NCBI GenBank assembly: GCA_038380435.1
Contig: JAWZYU010000010.1
Coordinates: 46,968,135 to 47,032,134, forward strand
DNA length: 64,000 bases
Direction: 5' to 3'
From: Ryuthela nishihirai
Taxonomy: Eukaryota; Arthropoda; Arachnida; Araneae; Heptathelidae
Below the pieces are notes generated by a model that saw nothing but the letters and a program-made list of their open reading frames with translations, was not told the DNA's origin and searched no databases. The translations under genes and the position numbers were made by a program. Below are positions 43,500-55,930 of the stretch, piece by piece. The number at the start of each line of letters is the position of its first letter. The stretch's first letter is position 1.

Positions 43500-43560
43500 A
43501 AAATTATTTGTCTTGAGTGGGATTCGAAACTACACCTCCCAAAAGTATGCCGGCTATGTC
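43500..43560 (-). mobile_element. SINE family C, fragment
   Basis: AAATTATTTGTCTTGAGTGG followed by GATTCGAAACTACACCTCCC parallels the left arm of the foldback at 49691 (AATTGTCTTGAGTCGGATGG, GATCTGAACCC). Confidence 0.55.
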
Positions 43561-43748
43561 ATATACGCATTTCCGCAATTTTGTTGATTCGCCAGCCAGA
43601 ATCGGCAGCAAAGCTGCCACATATGTTGGTAGTAAGGGAATCAGGATGTTTTCCTGCGATACTTTTTACTGAATATGTATACACATATTCTTTTCCAATG
43701 CTTGCAAAATATGTGTAATATATATTTATTAAATTTTTGTCTCCGTTA

Positions 43749-43800
43749 AAATACCCCCTCAAGCAGCTACTTGCTACAGAGGTCTGATAGGAGCCTATTA
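43749..43800 (-). mobile_element. SINE family A, tail fragment
   Basis: ATACCCCCTCAAGCAGCTAC then TTGCTACAGAGGTCTGATAG is the complement of the family A tail. Only about 50 bp remain. Confidence 0.75.
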
Positions 43801-43969
43801 GGAAACAACACGGCAAAGTATACTCATCCAAGGTGCTAAGAGTTGATTTGAAAACTCTTATCACTGATGCAACTGTTAATGAAGTCATGTTGGAACATAT
43901 ATAAACTTGAACTTTGGCTAGATGTATCGAAGGCTACAAAGACCGTTCACATTCAAATTATATTAACTT

Positions 43970-46900
43970 CGTTGGGTCTGTAAATGGTAGCTAGGCAATC
44001 ACTGGAAGGAGAACTATGCATCAATCCCCTGTGGTGATGAAGAGAACCAACCAGGCTAACACCTAATGTCCGGCCCCGCCTTCTCGTGGTAGGCCATTAG
44101 TACCTTTCAAAAGAGATACACTCTTGTGGAAGGGAACGGAAGGGGAGGACTGCCAGATCAGTGCGGCCTACTGATTTCGACAACTATGGCTACTTTTTTT
44201 TATCTGCTCTGATGAGGAGTGATCAACCATACACTATCATGATTTTGACCATATACACCAGCCTGAACGAAATAATGGCTTTGAGCCTTCATTATGGATC
44301 TTGAATTTGCTACATTAGTGGGCTTCTGTAGAGGGAAAATCTGCCACTGGGTTTTTTTTTTGTTTGTGGGTCGACAGCCCCAAGTGAATAGATTCACGGA
44401 TATGTTTTATCAGCTGGTGAATAGTCCTGGCAGAGGTCATCGCAGGCACATGAATCCATTGCTTCTACTGGCATCCTCAAATTCTACATTGGAGGAAGTC
44501 TTCCAGAGTAGATGGCTTCAGCCATTAGTGGTGAGGAAACGGGTCTTTGCCCCATGCCTGCGATTAGGGCGCTGTTTGATATGCCGGCCTTTCCTCTCTC
44601 AAAAAATATAGTTTCTTTAAACATCCCACTAACCATTTTCTCTCCATAGGTAATTAAAATCTGAGGACCCTGCACAGAGATTATTCTCTTGATATTCTCA
44701 CACAAGAAATCCACCGTTATAATTTAGATATTCTCGGCTTGCAACAGACCAAATGTAGAAATAAAGGTCAGATTCTTAAAAATAATCTTAAATTTCCTTT
44801 TTCAGGGAGGGAAGATAATAAGCATCTCCAAGGCGTAGGTTTTCTTCTTAGCAGACATGCTACTCATTCTCTTGTAGGATATGAGTGCATTAATGAATAT
44901 CTTGTAGCAAAATTTCAGACAAGCATTAAAGACTTGAAAGTTATCTGTTGTTATGTCCCCACTGAGGATGCCGATGGGGAGGAGAAGGGTAGATTTTACG
45001 GACCTTTAATTCTGAAGCTCTGAAAGACCCAGTTACAGCTAAAACTTACCATGATAGGTTACTAAGTCATTATGACAGTCATCGTTTGCTTACTACTGAA
45101 GTTGGGAAAGAATGGGACCGTTTTAAACAGGCTATTTCGGAAACTAACAGTACTCTTTTAGTAAAAAAAGAGCAGAGAAGGCAGAATTATTTGAGTGATA
45201 AGGCACTTGAGTTTATTTCAGAAAGAAAGAACTGCAGGAATGTTCTTAATCAATACCCTACTAGTCCTAATAGAAAGCATTACAGAGAGCTTAATAAACG
45301 TGTAAAGGATCAGTTAGCTGCTGATAAGAATCTTTGGCTTGATAGCTTGGCTGACAAAGCCGAGGAAGTAGTTAGACAGCATAACAGCAGAGAGCTGTAC
45401 CAGATAGTTAATGTTTTATGTGGTAGAAAACGGACAGATATACAGGGATTGAAGGATAAACAAGGTAAGGTTATAGAAGGTGAGGATTATGTTATGGCTA
45501 GGTGGGCTGATCATTTCAGTGATGTTCTAAACAATGTGGTTAGTTCTACTCCCATTGTTTGTAATGATGATAGATGCATTGGTGGCTTTTATGTTGGCCC
45601 TATAACACAATCTGAAGTTATTCAGGCTATTTCTAAACTTAAACTTCACAAATCCCCAAGGGCATATGAAATTACTACTGAAATGCTTAGAGCTGGGAAT
45701 GTTTCGGTTACCACTTGGATGACTGAAATTTTCAACATCTTTTATGATAAAGGCATGGTTCCTAAGGATTTTAACAGAGTTATTATTATCCCTATTTTCA
45801 AAAAAGGTGATCGCAGTTCTTGTGATAACTATAGGGGTATCAGCCTACTTTCTGTTCCAGGGAAAGTACTTTGCATGATTGTGCTTAATAGAATTAAGAA
45901 TCTGGTTGACAGGCAATTGCGTGATGAGCAATGTGGATTCAGGAGTGGTAGGGGATATGTGGATCAGATTTTTTCACTTAGGCAGATTCTTGAGAAATGT
46001 TTAGAGTTTCAGAAACCTTTGGTTGCCAGCTTTGTTGATTTCAAAAAGGCTTTCGACTCTGTTGATCGTCATAATTTGTGGTTGATTGTGAGATCATATG
46101 ATATACCAGACAAATTGGTTAACATAATAAAAGCTCTCTATAATAACACTGAGTCGTGTGTGAGAGTTGGTATGGTTTGTAGCAATTGGTTTAGCATTAC
46201 TTCTGTTGTTCGACAAGGTTGCATTTTGTCTCCTTTTCTCTTAAGTTTGGTTATTGATTACGTTATGCGAAATTCACTGCAAAGGAAAGTTTTTGGCCTT
46301 AATGGACTGGAGATAACGAAAATTTCTGATTTAGATTATGCTGATGATTTAGCCCTTTTGGTAAATAATGTTGATGAGATGAACTCTTTCATTCGAGCTG
46401 TTGATGAAACTGGTAGTAGAGCAGGTTTGGTTACAAACAGAAAGAAAACTAAAGTGATGAAAATTGGTCAGGCAGGCTGTGATTCAGTTCATCTCAATGG
46501 TTGCAGTCTTGAGCAGGTGTCACAGTTTAATTATCTTGGGAGCTATGTAACAGATAATGGTGATGTGCGGCATGAGATTAACAGACGAATAGGGATTGCT
46601 GGCGGGACTTTTAAGAATCTATGGAGAGTATGGAGAAATAGGCGTACACACCTAAAGACTAAAATTAGACTGTGTAATAGTTTGGTTCTTTCTAGGGTTA
46701 GTTAGGTAGTGAAACTTGGCCACTTTGTAAACAAGATAACAGGAAACTAGATGCTTTTGATTCTAGATGCTTACGCAGTATCTTGGGTATTAGGTGATTG
46801 AACTTTGTAAAGTAATGAAGAGGTTATACAAATGAGTCGGTAACCTCCTCTGAGCAGTATATTGTGCAGAGAGAGACTGTGTTGGTTTGGCCATGTTGCC

Positions 46901-47150
46901 CGTATGGACAATTATAGATTAGCGAATAGGGTTATGAACAGTGTGCCTAAAGGCCTCAGAAAGAGGGGGAGACCTAGGATGCGGTGGGCAAACAATGTCA
47001 AACAGGACCTTGTTAGAATTGGTATGCAGTGATCAGATGCAGCATATGTAGCTCAGGACAGATATGCTTGGAGAACTAAATTGCACGGTCTGGTTGGATC
47101 TCCGTAGCGCATGGCTGGTTGAAGATGCTGATGATGGATAACTTTGTTGA
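43970..47150 (+). mobile_element. RTE-type non-LTR retrotransposon (LINE)
   Basis: About 3.2 kb on plus: a 5' region, partial endonuclease, reverse transcriptase, and a C-terminal region ending near GGCTGGTTGAAGATGCTGAT then GATGGATAAC. The 5' boundary is approximate. RTE assignment rests on the endonuclease and C-terminal motifs. It has the longest open frame in the window. Confidence 0.87.
44705..47110 (+). pseudogene. RTE endonuclease-reverse transcriptase, internally deleted
   Basis: The endonuclease N-terminal part (LDILGLQQTKCRNKGQI, SGREDNKHLQGVGFLLSRHA, CCYVPTEDADGEEK) runs to about 45020. It then jumps to the pre-RT linker: the GDFNA and SDH motifs are absent, so the second half of the endonuclease is deleted. 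The reverse transcriptase at 45086-46705 is a 539-codon open frame with NYRGISLLSVPGKV, GFRSGRGYVDQIF, FVDFKKAFDSVD (motif A), RQGCILSPFL (motif B), DYADDLALL (motif C, catalytic Asp pair) and FNYLGSYVT. A stop after LVLSRVS and frameshifts follow. The C-terminal WFGHVARMDNYRLANRVM and KRGRPRMRWANNVKQDLV persist to about 47080. The RT core is intact, but the element cannot retrotranspose alone. Confidence 0.9.
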
Positions 47151-48063
47151 AAATTATTTCTTGTGTTCGACTTTCAAATGCAACTTACCGCATGTCTCTT
47201 CAGTATTTATTTTTAAATACAGTTTTCAAATTGTCTAGTGATGTTTGATCCATCCTTCATATCATAGCAATCTGTGTACTTCACTGAGAATATTGTGTAT
47301 TGTAATAGAAAGCAATTAATATTTTCTGCAATTTTGCAGCTTGCAGTTTAATTTGGAATAATCTAGTAATAGCTATCATATTAAATATCGATTTTTTTTC
47401 TTATGTCTTCGTAGTTATTTTCTACACATCCTTTGTAGATGTAATGCTCCTAGAGAAAATAAATTTGATATTTTTTTGATTATATGAAAAAAGGTGATGA
47501 AATTGATTCGTTTCCCTATAGAATTCCAAACTGCAGTTGTCCGGTTTTTGGCGCGTTTGTCCGGACGTAAATTCTGCATCCGACAGACAAATAAATCTCC
47601 AGTTTTCCATATTAATGTTAAAAGAAAATATTTATAAGCTTTTCACTGCAAAGCAGCTTCTGTTCAATTATTTATGATGCAAATATAATGATCTCAACCT
47701 TAATTGATAAATCACTAGTTACGAAAAAACATAATTTCCAAAATGTTCTGTAGGCAGTGCTGTCTGCTATCTATTATACACATCTTCCCGCTAATCATGT
47801 GAATGCATGGCAACACTGCAGGTTGCCCTGAAGCCGTCTGATGCACAACGCACTGGTGTGCAGTATTGTTTTATTAAAATAATAAAATATTAATAATCTC
47901 TGCACGATTATTAAAGAGATGTGGAATCAATAATTTTAATAAGCTGTTTAAAATAATATTTTTATAATAATAGAAATGTGATGCATTGATAAAATGAATA
48001 CCTGAAGAGAGAGTTTCTTCACGAAGTATGGGTTCAGAGTTGACTAACAAAATGTAACCATCA
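47151..48063. other. No recognised feature
   Basis: AT-rich sequence between the RTE element and the 26-bp minisatellite. No supported gene. Confidence 0.3.
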
Positions 48064-48286
48064 ATCAGCATCATATAGGATCATAATGGATCAGCATCAT
48101 ATAGGATCATAATGGATCAGCATCATATAGGATCATAAAGGATCAGCATCATATAGGATCATAAAGGATTAGCATCATATAGGATCATAAAGGATCAGCA
48201 TCATATAGGATCATAAAGGATCAGCATCATATAGGATCATAAAGGATCAGCATCATATAGGATCATAAAGGATCAGCATTAATAGT
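48064..48286 (+). repeat. 26-bp minisatellite, about 8.5 units
   Basis: Unit ATCAGCATCATATAGGATCA then TAAAGG, highly homogeneous. The first two units carry TAATGG instead of TAAAGG, and one has TTAGCATC. Homogeneity suggests recent expansion. Confidence 0.95.
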
Positions 48287-48619
48287 TCAAGAAGAAATTT
48301 AAAAAAAACGAAGCTTTTGCTAAAATTGAATTTTCCACACATCAATGTTTGTTCTCCGAAATAATTGCATAAACTAGAAGGGGTTCAAAAATATTCTAAC
48401 AGCAACATTAAGATGAATATAAGAGGTGATTTAAAAACTGAATAAAGCTCTTACTCCAGTTATTAAAGAAACAAAAATCCTCAGGCTCATGAAACACCAC
48501 TCTTTCGTTAAAGAACTTCACCGCAGTGTAAAATAATATTGATTGAAAAAGAAAACCGTGAACGAAATAGCTGATTAATCTTATCGACATCAATTACTCA
48601 GTGTAGCATTATGGCGAAA

Positions 48620-48890
48620 GCTTTAAAGCAATCAGAACTCAGCGGGTAACTCCGTGGCGGTTGATACTACCAGGAGGAGCCTTGCACTCTTCGATCAGGC
48701 AATCGATTCTTCCGCGAGGAATGGCGGCCTCACAAACCAAAGGACAAGCTGCTGTCCTGAAGTTACAGGTGGTTCATTGGTGGTGAAGCGCGCTTCAGTG
48801 CGTACTCCGTAGCACCAGGTCCAAGAAACAGTGCCCAGGACACAGCAAGGCGATCGATTCTCCACTTCTTCAACGATGTGTTAAGATTCG
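48620..48890. other. GC-rich island of unknown nature
   Basis: A compact GC-rich block in AT-rich surroundings with no long frame on either strand. On plus, a short frame MAASQTKGQAAVLKLQ starts in a fair context (GAGGAATGGCG, about 48716) and runs into CAGGTGGTT, a weak donor. It could be a first exon, a 5' untranslated exon or regulatory DNA. I cannot tell which. Confidence 0.4.
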
Positions 48891-49690
48891 GTGAAGTGAA
48901 AAGAGATGGAAATCATACGAGGACAGAATATAATTAGGAAAAAAAAACTTTATGGGAAAAATGCACCTGAATATAAGTTATTTAACCTGAATCGTGATGT
49001 GAGAGACATTCAAACACTGAGGTTTGTTTGAGAAATAATATTGCGAAAGATGAGCGCAATGAAGAGATACCAAAATAAATATCTCAATAAAATATTATTG
49101 AGAAATACACTTGCATATAGATGTAGCTGTTAGCTCAATTATTATTATTAAAAACTATCTGTGATGTTTTTAGTCACGATATTACACTTAGTTCTCGCAG
49201 TTACCCGATAGGTGGTTAATAGAAATGAATAGGTAAGTAGAAAATGCACACAGACAGAGATATTTAACATGCATTTCAATGTAGGGTGTAATAAGTTTTG
49301 GAAATTTGTTAATTGTAATCGAAAAACATCGGAAAACGATGTTTAGTGAAAAAAATATTGATTACTCTGGATTCAACTTTTAAATATCCGATAAAATGTT
49401 AAACAGCCTAAATTTGAATAATATGAGTATTTTAAAATAAGGGTACCTTGACCCGAAATATAATAATGCAAATAAGTACAGTATTTAAAATGTAAAAATC
49501 GTGGGCCATTTAATGGCGCAGTTTTTGCGTCTGGAAAAGGAGGAATTGATGCTCAATATATATATATATTATCTGTTACCATAATAACATTTTTCATGTT
49601 AGCACTGCATAGTTAATATTTTTTGAACACTATTATGCTGTAAATTAACGTGGGTATTGAGGAAAATTTGTCTTAATAGATAAGTATTTA

Positions 49691-49859
49691 GGAAAAATTG
49701 TCTTGAGTCGGATGGGATCTGAACCCAAGACCTCTTAATGACATGTAAGGTTTTCTGACCATTGACCTATCAGCTGCTGAGAGCTCAGTGGTCAGAGCAC
49801 CTGGCGCGTCATCAGGAGGTCGTGGGTTCAGATCCCATCCAGTTCAAGACAATTTTCTT
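49691..49859. repeat. Foldback made of two inverted tRNA-like SINE (family C) units
   Basis: Left arm 49691-49776 and right arm 49776-49859 are inverted copies, roughly 80% alike. Each contains a tRNA-like A box (GCTCAGTGGTCAGAGCACC on the right), B box (GGGTTCAGATCCC) and tail CAAGACAATTTTC. The arms meet head to head at CAGCTGCTGAGAGC. Confidence 0.85.
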
Positions 49860-52050
49860 CTATACCAAAATTGACTTAGAGTATAGTAGTGATCGAAAAA
49901 TTTTGTAGCTGCTCAATCTCTCCTTTTTAAGGGAATAACTAGATGAGGTAACAACGTTTGAAGTTCATCTTCTCCATTCAGAGAGCAATGCATATTCTTC
50001 CGGCAATGATTTTGAGGCAAATATGAAGGCAAATAATGTTGTAGATGACTGACTGTACTTTGGTGAGATACTACTAAGGCGAAATAAAAAGTCGATCGAC
50101 TTGTTCTGCGTTTAGTTCTTTCGTGAAGAAAAATTTTGTGGATAACTGATTGGCTGTTTCCCTTTTTTCCATGCATTGCTAGATAACAGGGCTGAAGAGA
50201 CGTTTCCACTTTCTTCACTTCGATCTCCATCTGTCAATTTCGAATTTAATTTTCTACGCTACTTTGGACAGTGCAGACCCTTGAATTTTATACAACTCAT
50301 TTGCATTTCGTGTGTCTGTATTCAGTGGCATGACAAATTTGTTTCTTTCATTTAAATCGAGTAGCTAGGAAAATGTTCGCATATCTCCGGGAGGTTTTAT
50401 TGGATAAAACGTAAATGGAGAGCGCGTAAAAAGAGGGCTGGGTGCATTATGAAAGACACTTACATTTATTGTTAAGTCAATTGATGTGTGCAAGTGTTTT
50501 TTTCAATGTGAAAAATACACTTGCACACAAATGTAGTTTTATTCCTAATAATATTTCTAAATACCTGTATAGGTCGTCACTACTATTATTTGTGAACAAT
50601 ACTTACACAGAATTGTGGCGTTTATAGAGCCTAGCGATAAAAGAACACCTCATGTTGGTATTTCTCAATCACAGTATTATTGTGAATAAACAGTTTGACA
50701 TAATTTTAGCTTTTATTTATCATGACATTACTAAATATCTCTATGTTGATTTCTTAGTCACACTATTATTGCGAAAAATACTTTCACACAATTGCAGCTC
50801 TTATTCACAATAGTGATAAAAACAGGCTGCATAATATCGAGTCTATGGGAATTTCGAGGAATTCAATTTTGCGAACACAATGCATAATCTAAAGGAGCTT
50901 TTCATAAAAATTGGAGCATTTGTTCTCGGCAAATCATAGATTTTCACTCTTTTTCTCTAGTCCTTCGCTGCTTGATATCCCTTTCTTTTATTCTCGATGA
51001 TTCTGCACATCCTCGGAAGATATTTCTGAAGAAGGAAATGGAATAGCCTCTCGAAAGGGAAGTTTTTTTAATCAATAGTCATCTCAGTTTTAATGACTGG
51101 AAGGATAAATGCACTTTAGGAGTAATGGACACTTGTGAAAGAAATCCTTTGTTCAAGGATTCCTGCAAAGGTTTCTAGACAATTCTTAAAAGATAAAAGT
51201 ACGTGCTGAGATTGTAGGGAGTTTAATTATTTTTCCACAAGTTTCGCACACCAAATAATTTGAAACGTAACTAAGTTTAATTTATTGTTGTTAATTTGCA
51301 ATGTGAATACCTTTTCTGCAGCTGTTTCTGTAGCCTTTAAAAAGAAAAGCGTAAAGTGCTAGAGTGAGTATTTTTACCTGTGAAATTCACTTTTCTTTCT
51401 GCACTTGGTTTAAATGCCCTGGTCAGAAAAAATACAAATCTTTGAAACGAACGCGGTTAAGGTCATGCCCGAGCTAGAGAAAAATAAAGGGGGGAGGAAT
51501 GGGGGGGAGAGATTAGATTGAAATTCTGGTATAAATTTAATTCTCCATTTTAATGCTCTATAAAACGTTTCTTTATGTTTAATAGTTTTTCTCCTCCATT
51601 CCGTTACCAGCAGTCTCAAGGGGGGGGGGGGGGGGGGGGAGCGTCTCCTCCTCTAGAATGTTTTTTTTTTGGGGGGGGCGAACACTAAGAGCTTAACCAA
51701 ATGAGTAAAATATAAATAAGTTTCGAGATAATTAGAGACACCCCAGTGACCTCTTCTCACAACATCTAAATAAAGACAGTGGCAATTATTCTAACATTAA
51801 ACTCAATGCTGTATAGATACAATTCGCCTTGGATTTGAAAGCAAAATTTGGGATTTGTTGTAATTATAAAAAACAAATGTGCTTGAGTAGTAATAGGCTT
51901 ACATATTGTACAGGTTCATCCACAGGGATAAACAAAACGTATAGGGTAGTTATTAACCCAATATACCCATCTAGTCATAAGTACTATTTGTGGGTTAGAG
52001 AAATATAAGATACGAGTTTTGCAGAACATGAGATTTGGTTGTGCTATGAA
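49860..52050. other. Unannotated stretch with homopolymer G tract
   Basis: AT-rich sequence with no supported gene. A run of 20 G lies at 51620-51639, with a T10-G8 tract just after it (51661-51678). Smaller G-runs at 51490-51508 make this a local G-rich cluster. Confidence 0.5.
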
Positions 52051-52059
52051 TGCAACATG

Positions 52060-52340
52060 CAAACTTTGTTACAAACATAAACGTGCAATCTCCGTCACAG
52101 ATTTAACTCCACGAGCAGATTTCGTTTAGACATCAACGTACAACTTCGTTTAGCCATAAACGAAACATACAAATTTTGTTTAGACATAAACGCAGCAAAC
52201 AGACTTCGTTTAGACATAAAAGCAACATACAAGCCTCGTTGGCTTTACTGTAACCCCCTGCATGAAATAAATTATTATTATTATATTAAAAAGCGACATA
52301 CAAACTTCGTTTAGACATAACGCAACATGCAAATTTCGTC
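52060..52340 (+). repeat. Degenerate 30-33-bp tandem repeat, interrupted
   Basis: About seven units around ACTTCGTTTAGACATAAACG then CAACATACAA. The array is broken at about 52229-52289 by unrelated sequence resembling a LINE 3' tail. Confidence 0.8.
52229..52289 (+). mobile_element. Candidate 5'-truncated LINE tail insertion
   Basis: CCTCGTTGGCTTTACTGTAA then CCCCCTGCATGAAATAAATT and an ATT repeat look like the last 50-60 bases of a non-LTR element. AAGCAACATACAA before and AAGCGACATACAA after may be its target duplication, but the tandem repeat itself would give the same match. Confidence 0.5.
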
Positions 52341-54145
52341 AGAGATATCAACACAATATTCAGACTAAATCACAGATACACAATATTACCAAAAATCATC
52401 GGATACGGATTATGGAATATGGGAATATTAGGTGAATAGAAATCCCCATTCAAATCTCTCCAACTTTGAAAATGAGCAATCAGCGGAAAGATCGCATTGG
52501 ATATATATTATAGATCTTGTTCAAATCTCTCTGAATCTCGAATTTCAATATTATTTATTTAATATTTAAAGAATTATTGGAGCTGGAACATTTAACAGCA
52601 GATGCTATTGTTACGCTTTTCTTGAAACAACCTTTGTAGAAAATGGAAGAAAACAAGCAGAAACATTAGAGAAACCTGGACATCATTTGTATTTATTTTA
52701 GTGAACAATTTTTTCTAACAGTTAATATTTGCGCCTTAATTAACTTTAAGGTAAGTTCTTTTGACTTGCGACACTGTTTTTAAATGTTTCAGTTTCCATA
52801 ACTCTTCAAAATTTAAACGAATATTGTTGAGAATCAAGACTTAGAGAGAATTTAGTATGTTCTGCAATTTTTATCCAATGGCATTTTTTCAGTTAGTGTG
52901 CTCTGAATGCTGTTTTCCATTTCCATAACATAGAAATGTCCGAGCACATTTGGTAACAGTGTATCAATGCATCATCATTAGTTCATAGGCACAAGCACAA
53001 TATAAATAATTTATCATGTTATGAATTAACCCCAATTATCTCCTCCCCAAAACACGAATTATCATGCTGTGAATATCAATAATTTATCACGTTATGCACA
53101 ATATGAATAATTTATCAGTTGTGTACACGTACTAAGCACCAGATCTAGGAATAAATACAACATGCAGAAATTATCATTTCCATATAGTCAGCACGAGGTG
53201 TGGGAATAAGCGCAACGTGCCGACTGTCGACACTCGATTGTCAATATAAATACAACATGCAGCTACCTTTCGAAAAGAAAAAAAAAATATAAATATAGTC
53301 AGATTTACATTTCATACGCTCGTATGTACACGCTGCACCAGCGCCTCCTTGTGCACCGTTATTTTTTTTCTAATTTTAGATAAAAACATATAAATTTGTT
53401 TCATTTATTTTGAAACCATAAAGAAATAAAAATGTATTTGAAATAGGTGTCTATTATTGGTGAAAATGAATAATTCAATTTCCTATCCCAAGTTCATAAA
53501 GAAATTAATGTCTATGTATAATCAACAGATAATTTAAAATATTCATTATACAGTAGTATATATAAATCAAAAGCGTTCATTTTTAATATATTTTTTCTAT
53601 CTTATGTTTTGTTCTAGGAACAAAAGTATTTTATTTTCATAATCCATATCCATTAAAAGTTCATTTTAGATCGACAAGAAGAAACATTTAACCGCTCTTG
53701 AAACATGGATCCTTGCAAGTATCTTTGTAGTTACGTTACAAACGTTACATGCATCTGGGAGGCCCTTATACAGACTTACCTAAGTATCTTTATAGTCTCC
53801 TATACTCTCATGTAAATAATGACGAGGTAAGTCTCCTTCAAAGAGTTTCTTGTTCAATCGTTGCTTAGTACTCTTAACCACGAGAGCCAATGAAAAGCAA
53901 GACATGACGCCTGAAATTTATCAACTCATTAGAGAGTTTCTAGATAAGTGTTTTAACATTCTAAATGCATCGATGCAAAAGATATTATGTTTCATCGTGT
54001 GCCGAAATATTCCGAAATTAAAAGGGCATTTTTATTTGTTCACTTCCATAACTAAGCATAATAATTTACGTCAGAAATGTACTTATTTCTTCCATAATGC
54101 TTAAGACTATTTACTGTAGCGGAGTGTAACATCTATGAAGTTGTT
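52341..54145. other. Unannotated AT-rich stretch
   Basis: Loose repeats of AATTTATCA(C/T)GTTATG occur at about 53010-53120. No gene or element boundary I can support. Confidence 0.35.
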
Positions 54146-54157
54146 CTTGCGAAAACT

Positions 54158-54543
54158 AGGAGCGGGGGTGGCTCAGTCGGTAGAGCGCCAGGCTCGTAAT
54201 CTGTAGTTCCCAGGTTCGAGTCCCAGCTGGGTCAGCGTTGAGATTTATCTCCGCAAAATTCCCCGCCCTGCCCACGGTGAGTAGGGGACACCGATGGGCT
54301 TGGAAAGGCCGCCGTCCGTCGGATGGGACGTTAAGCCGTGGCCCCGTGTGCGGGAGAACCATACCCTGTGCACGTTAAAGAACACGCTGGATGGCCTTGA
54401 CGGGAGGCTACCATCTGTCTCCCAACAGCTGTTCCAGTGGGTCCCCTCTTCCAACCTTCTCTGAGCCTTCGGGGTCCATGTGACCTGGCCATTTAGCCCA
54501 TGGTGTGCAAAAAAGTGCCGCTCAGAGGTAAAACAACCCAACC
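54158..54543 (+). mobile_element. SINE family B, young full-length copy with TSD
   Basis: One of the best-preserved copies: AGGAGCGGGGGTGGCTCAGT head through AGAGGTAAAACAACCCAACC. A perfect 12-bp duplication, CTTGCGAAAACT, lies at 54146-54157 and 54544-54555. Confidence 0.95.
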
Positions 54544-54555
54544 CTTGCGAAAACT

Positions 54556-55490
54556 CAAGTGGGTGTGGCATATTTTATTGGTTACTTCCTTTCATCTTCA
54601 GATTTTGAAGCTCCACTCTTTATGTAAAATAGAATATAAAAGTTGAAAACAATGTTTTTCTTTTCACGTGAATAGGTTAAATATAAATCTAAAATAATGG
54701 CGCCTTGAGGAAGTGACTAACACGTGTCTTATGGGAAATCCGGCCGTGACTGTGAACCACAATAAGATTGACAAAATGTAAATGTCATTTCGTTGAAGAA
54801 GTTTTTTAAAAGTTTCTGTTTTTGAAAATTTCTTCTACTGCAAAAGTAACAGACGCAGAGCAATATCGGTTTCTCTCTCAGGGGATGAGTAACGAAAATA
54901 GAAACAAGCGGAGCTGTGTGTGACAGGACTGAAAAGTTTTATATCATTACGTGTTTTCAATTGCTCACAACTAATTTTCTCTACGGGGGACATACAACGA
55001 AACGGCTGAAATCCATTTAAAAGAGGAGATGTAATCTTTTATTGCTTCTTGAAGAACAAAGCGAAAGGAAATTTCGGAAAGAAAATATCTTCCCTTATTT
55101 CCTCTCTCCGTTGCTATTTCAAGCCGAGGAGAAAAAGGCTTAGTATGGGTTGCTCACGAAGTGAGGAGAAAAAAAATTTTTTTTAGCTTCCTGCATGTGA
55201 CAGCACAACAGACAATGGGTTGAGGTGATAATAAAATATTAAGACTTGAGATGTTTTTATCTTCTATTTTTATCCTTTCAGTTATGAAGGGCTACAGAAT
55301 ATTTTTGTTCAGAATTGAAGGATAACACAAATTTGCTCCGCGGTTGAGTCATAGAAGCAAAATTAATAAATTTTATCGCGATTTGTTTTAAAAAAAAGCA
55401 GGGGACATTATTTATTCCTGTTTTTTTACCAATCCTTATAGTTACACAATAGAGTATTCAAAAAGGAATCATAAGATGATAATGCTTGTC
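54556..55490. other. No recognised feature
   Basis: AT-rich sequence; no supported gene, RNA or repeat. Confidence 0.3.
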
Positions 55491-55492
55491 TT

Positions 55493-55565
55493 TGGTTGTT
55501 TTCCTTCGGCGTGACTTTTTTGACCCAATTAAATAAATGACAAAGTCACAAAGACCCAGAGTTGT
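55493..55565 (-). mobile_element. SINE family B tail fragment
   Basis: GTTGTTTTCCTTCGGCGTGA then AAATGACAAAGTCACAAAGA is a decayed tail in minus sense, adjacent to another copy. Confidence 0.55.
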
Positions 55566-55581
55566 TAAAAGGAAGTCTGGA

Positions 55582-55930
55582 TTGTTTTGCTCTGAGCGCC
55601 ACTTTTTGCACAAAATGGGCTAAATGGTCAGGTCACAAGGAACCTAAGAGCTCAGAGACGGTTAGGGAAGGAGATTCATTGGACAGCTGCTGGAAGACAG
55701 ATGGCGGCCTCTGGTCAAGGCCATTCAGCGTGTCCTTCAACATGACAGGTATGACTCATCTGGACAAAGGCTTCACGTTACGTGACAGATGGTGAGCTCA
55801 ACAGTTAATTTTTTTACATTCTTTTAATTCTTTCGTATCAAAGGCACAGACAGGTTATCAGGGAAAATCTCAAAGGCGTAGTGTGTCCTTGTACCTGGGA
55901 ACATCGGATTACGAGTCAGATGCGCTACGG
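55582..55930 (-). mobile_element. SINE family B, old minus copy
   Basis: GATTGTTTTGCTCTGAGCGC through AAATGGTCAGGTCACAAGG, CCATTCAGCGTGTCCTTCAA, a diverged middle and head complement (TGGGAACATCGGATTACGAG). Confidence 0.8.

Noticed and set aside
44294..44611. 105-codon plus frame upstream of the RTE ORF
   Set aside because: It lies in the RTE 5' region and shows no conserved motif; treated as part of the element.
48064..48286. CRISPR array
   Set aside because: Units are contiguous with no unique spacers, and the sequence is eukaryotic; it is a minisatellite.
54158..54230. A genuine tRNA-Met or tRNA-Thr gene
   Set aside because: The tRNA-like head is continuous with the SINE body, the acceptor stem is not formed, and the whole 386-bp unit has a target duplication.
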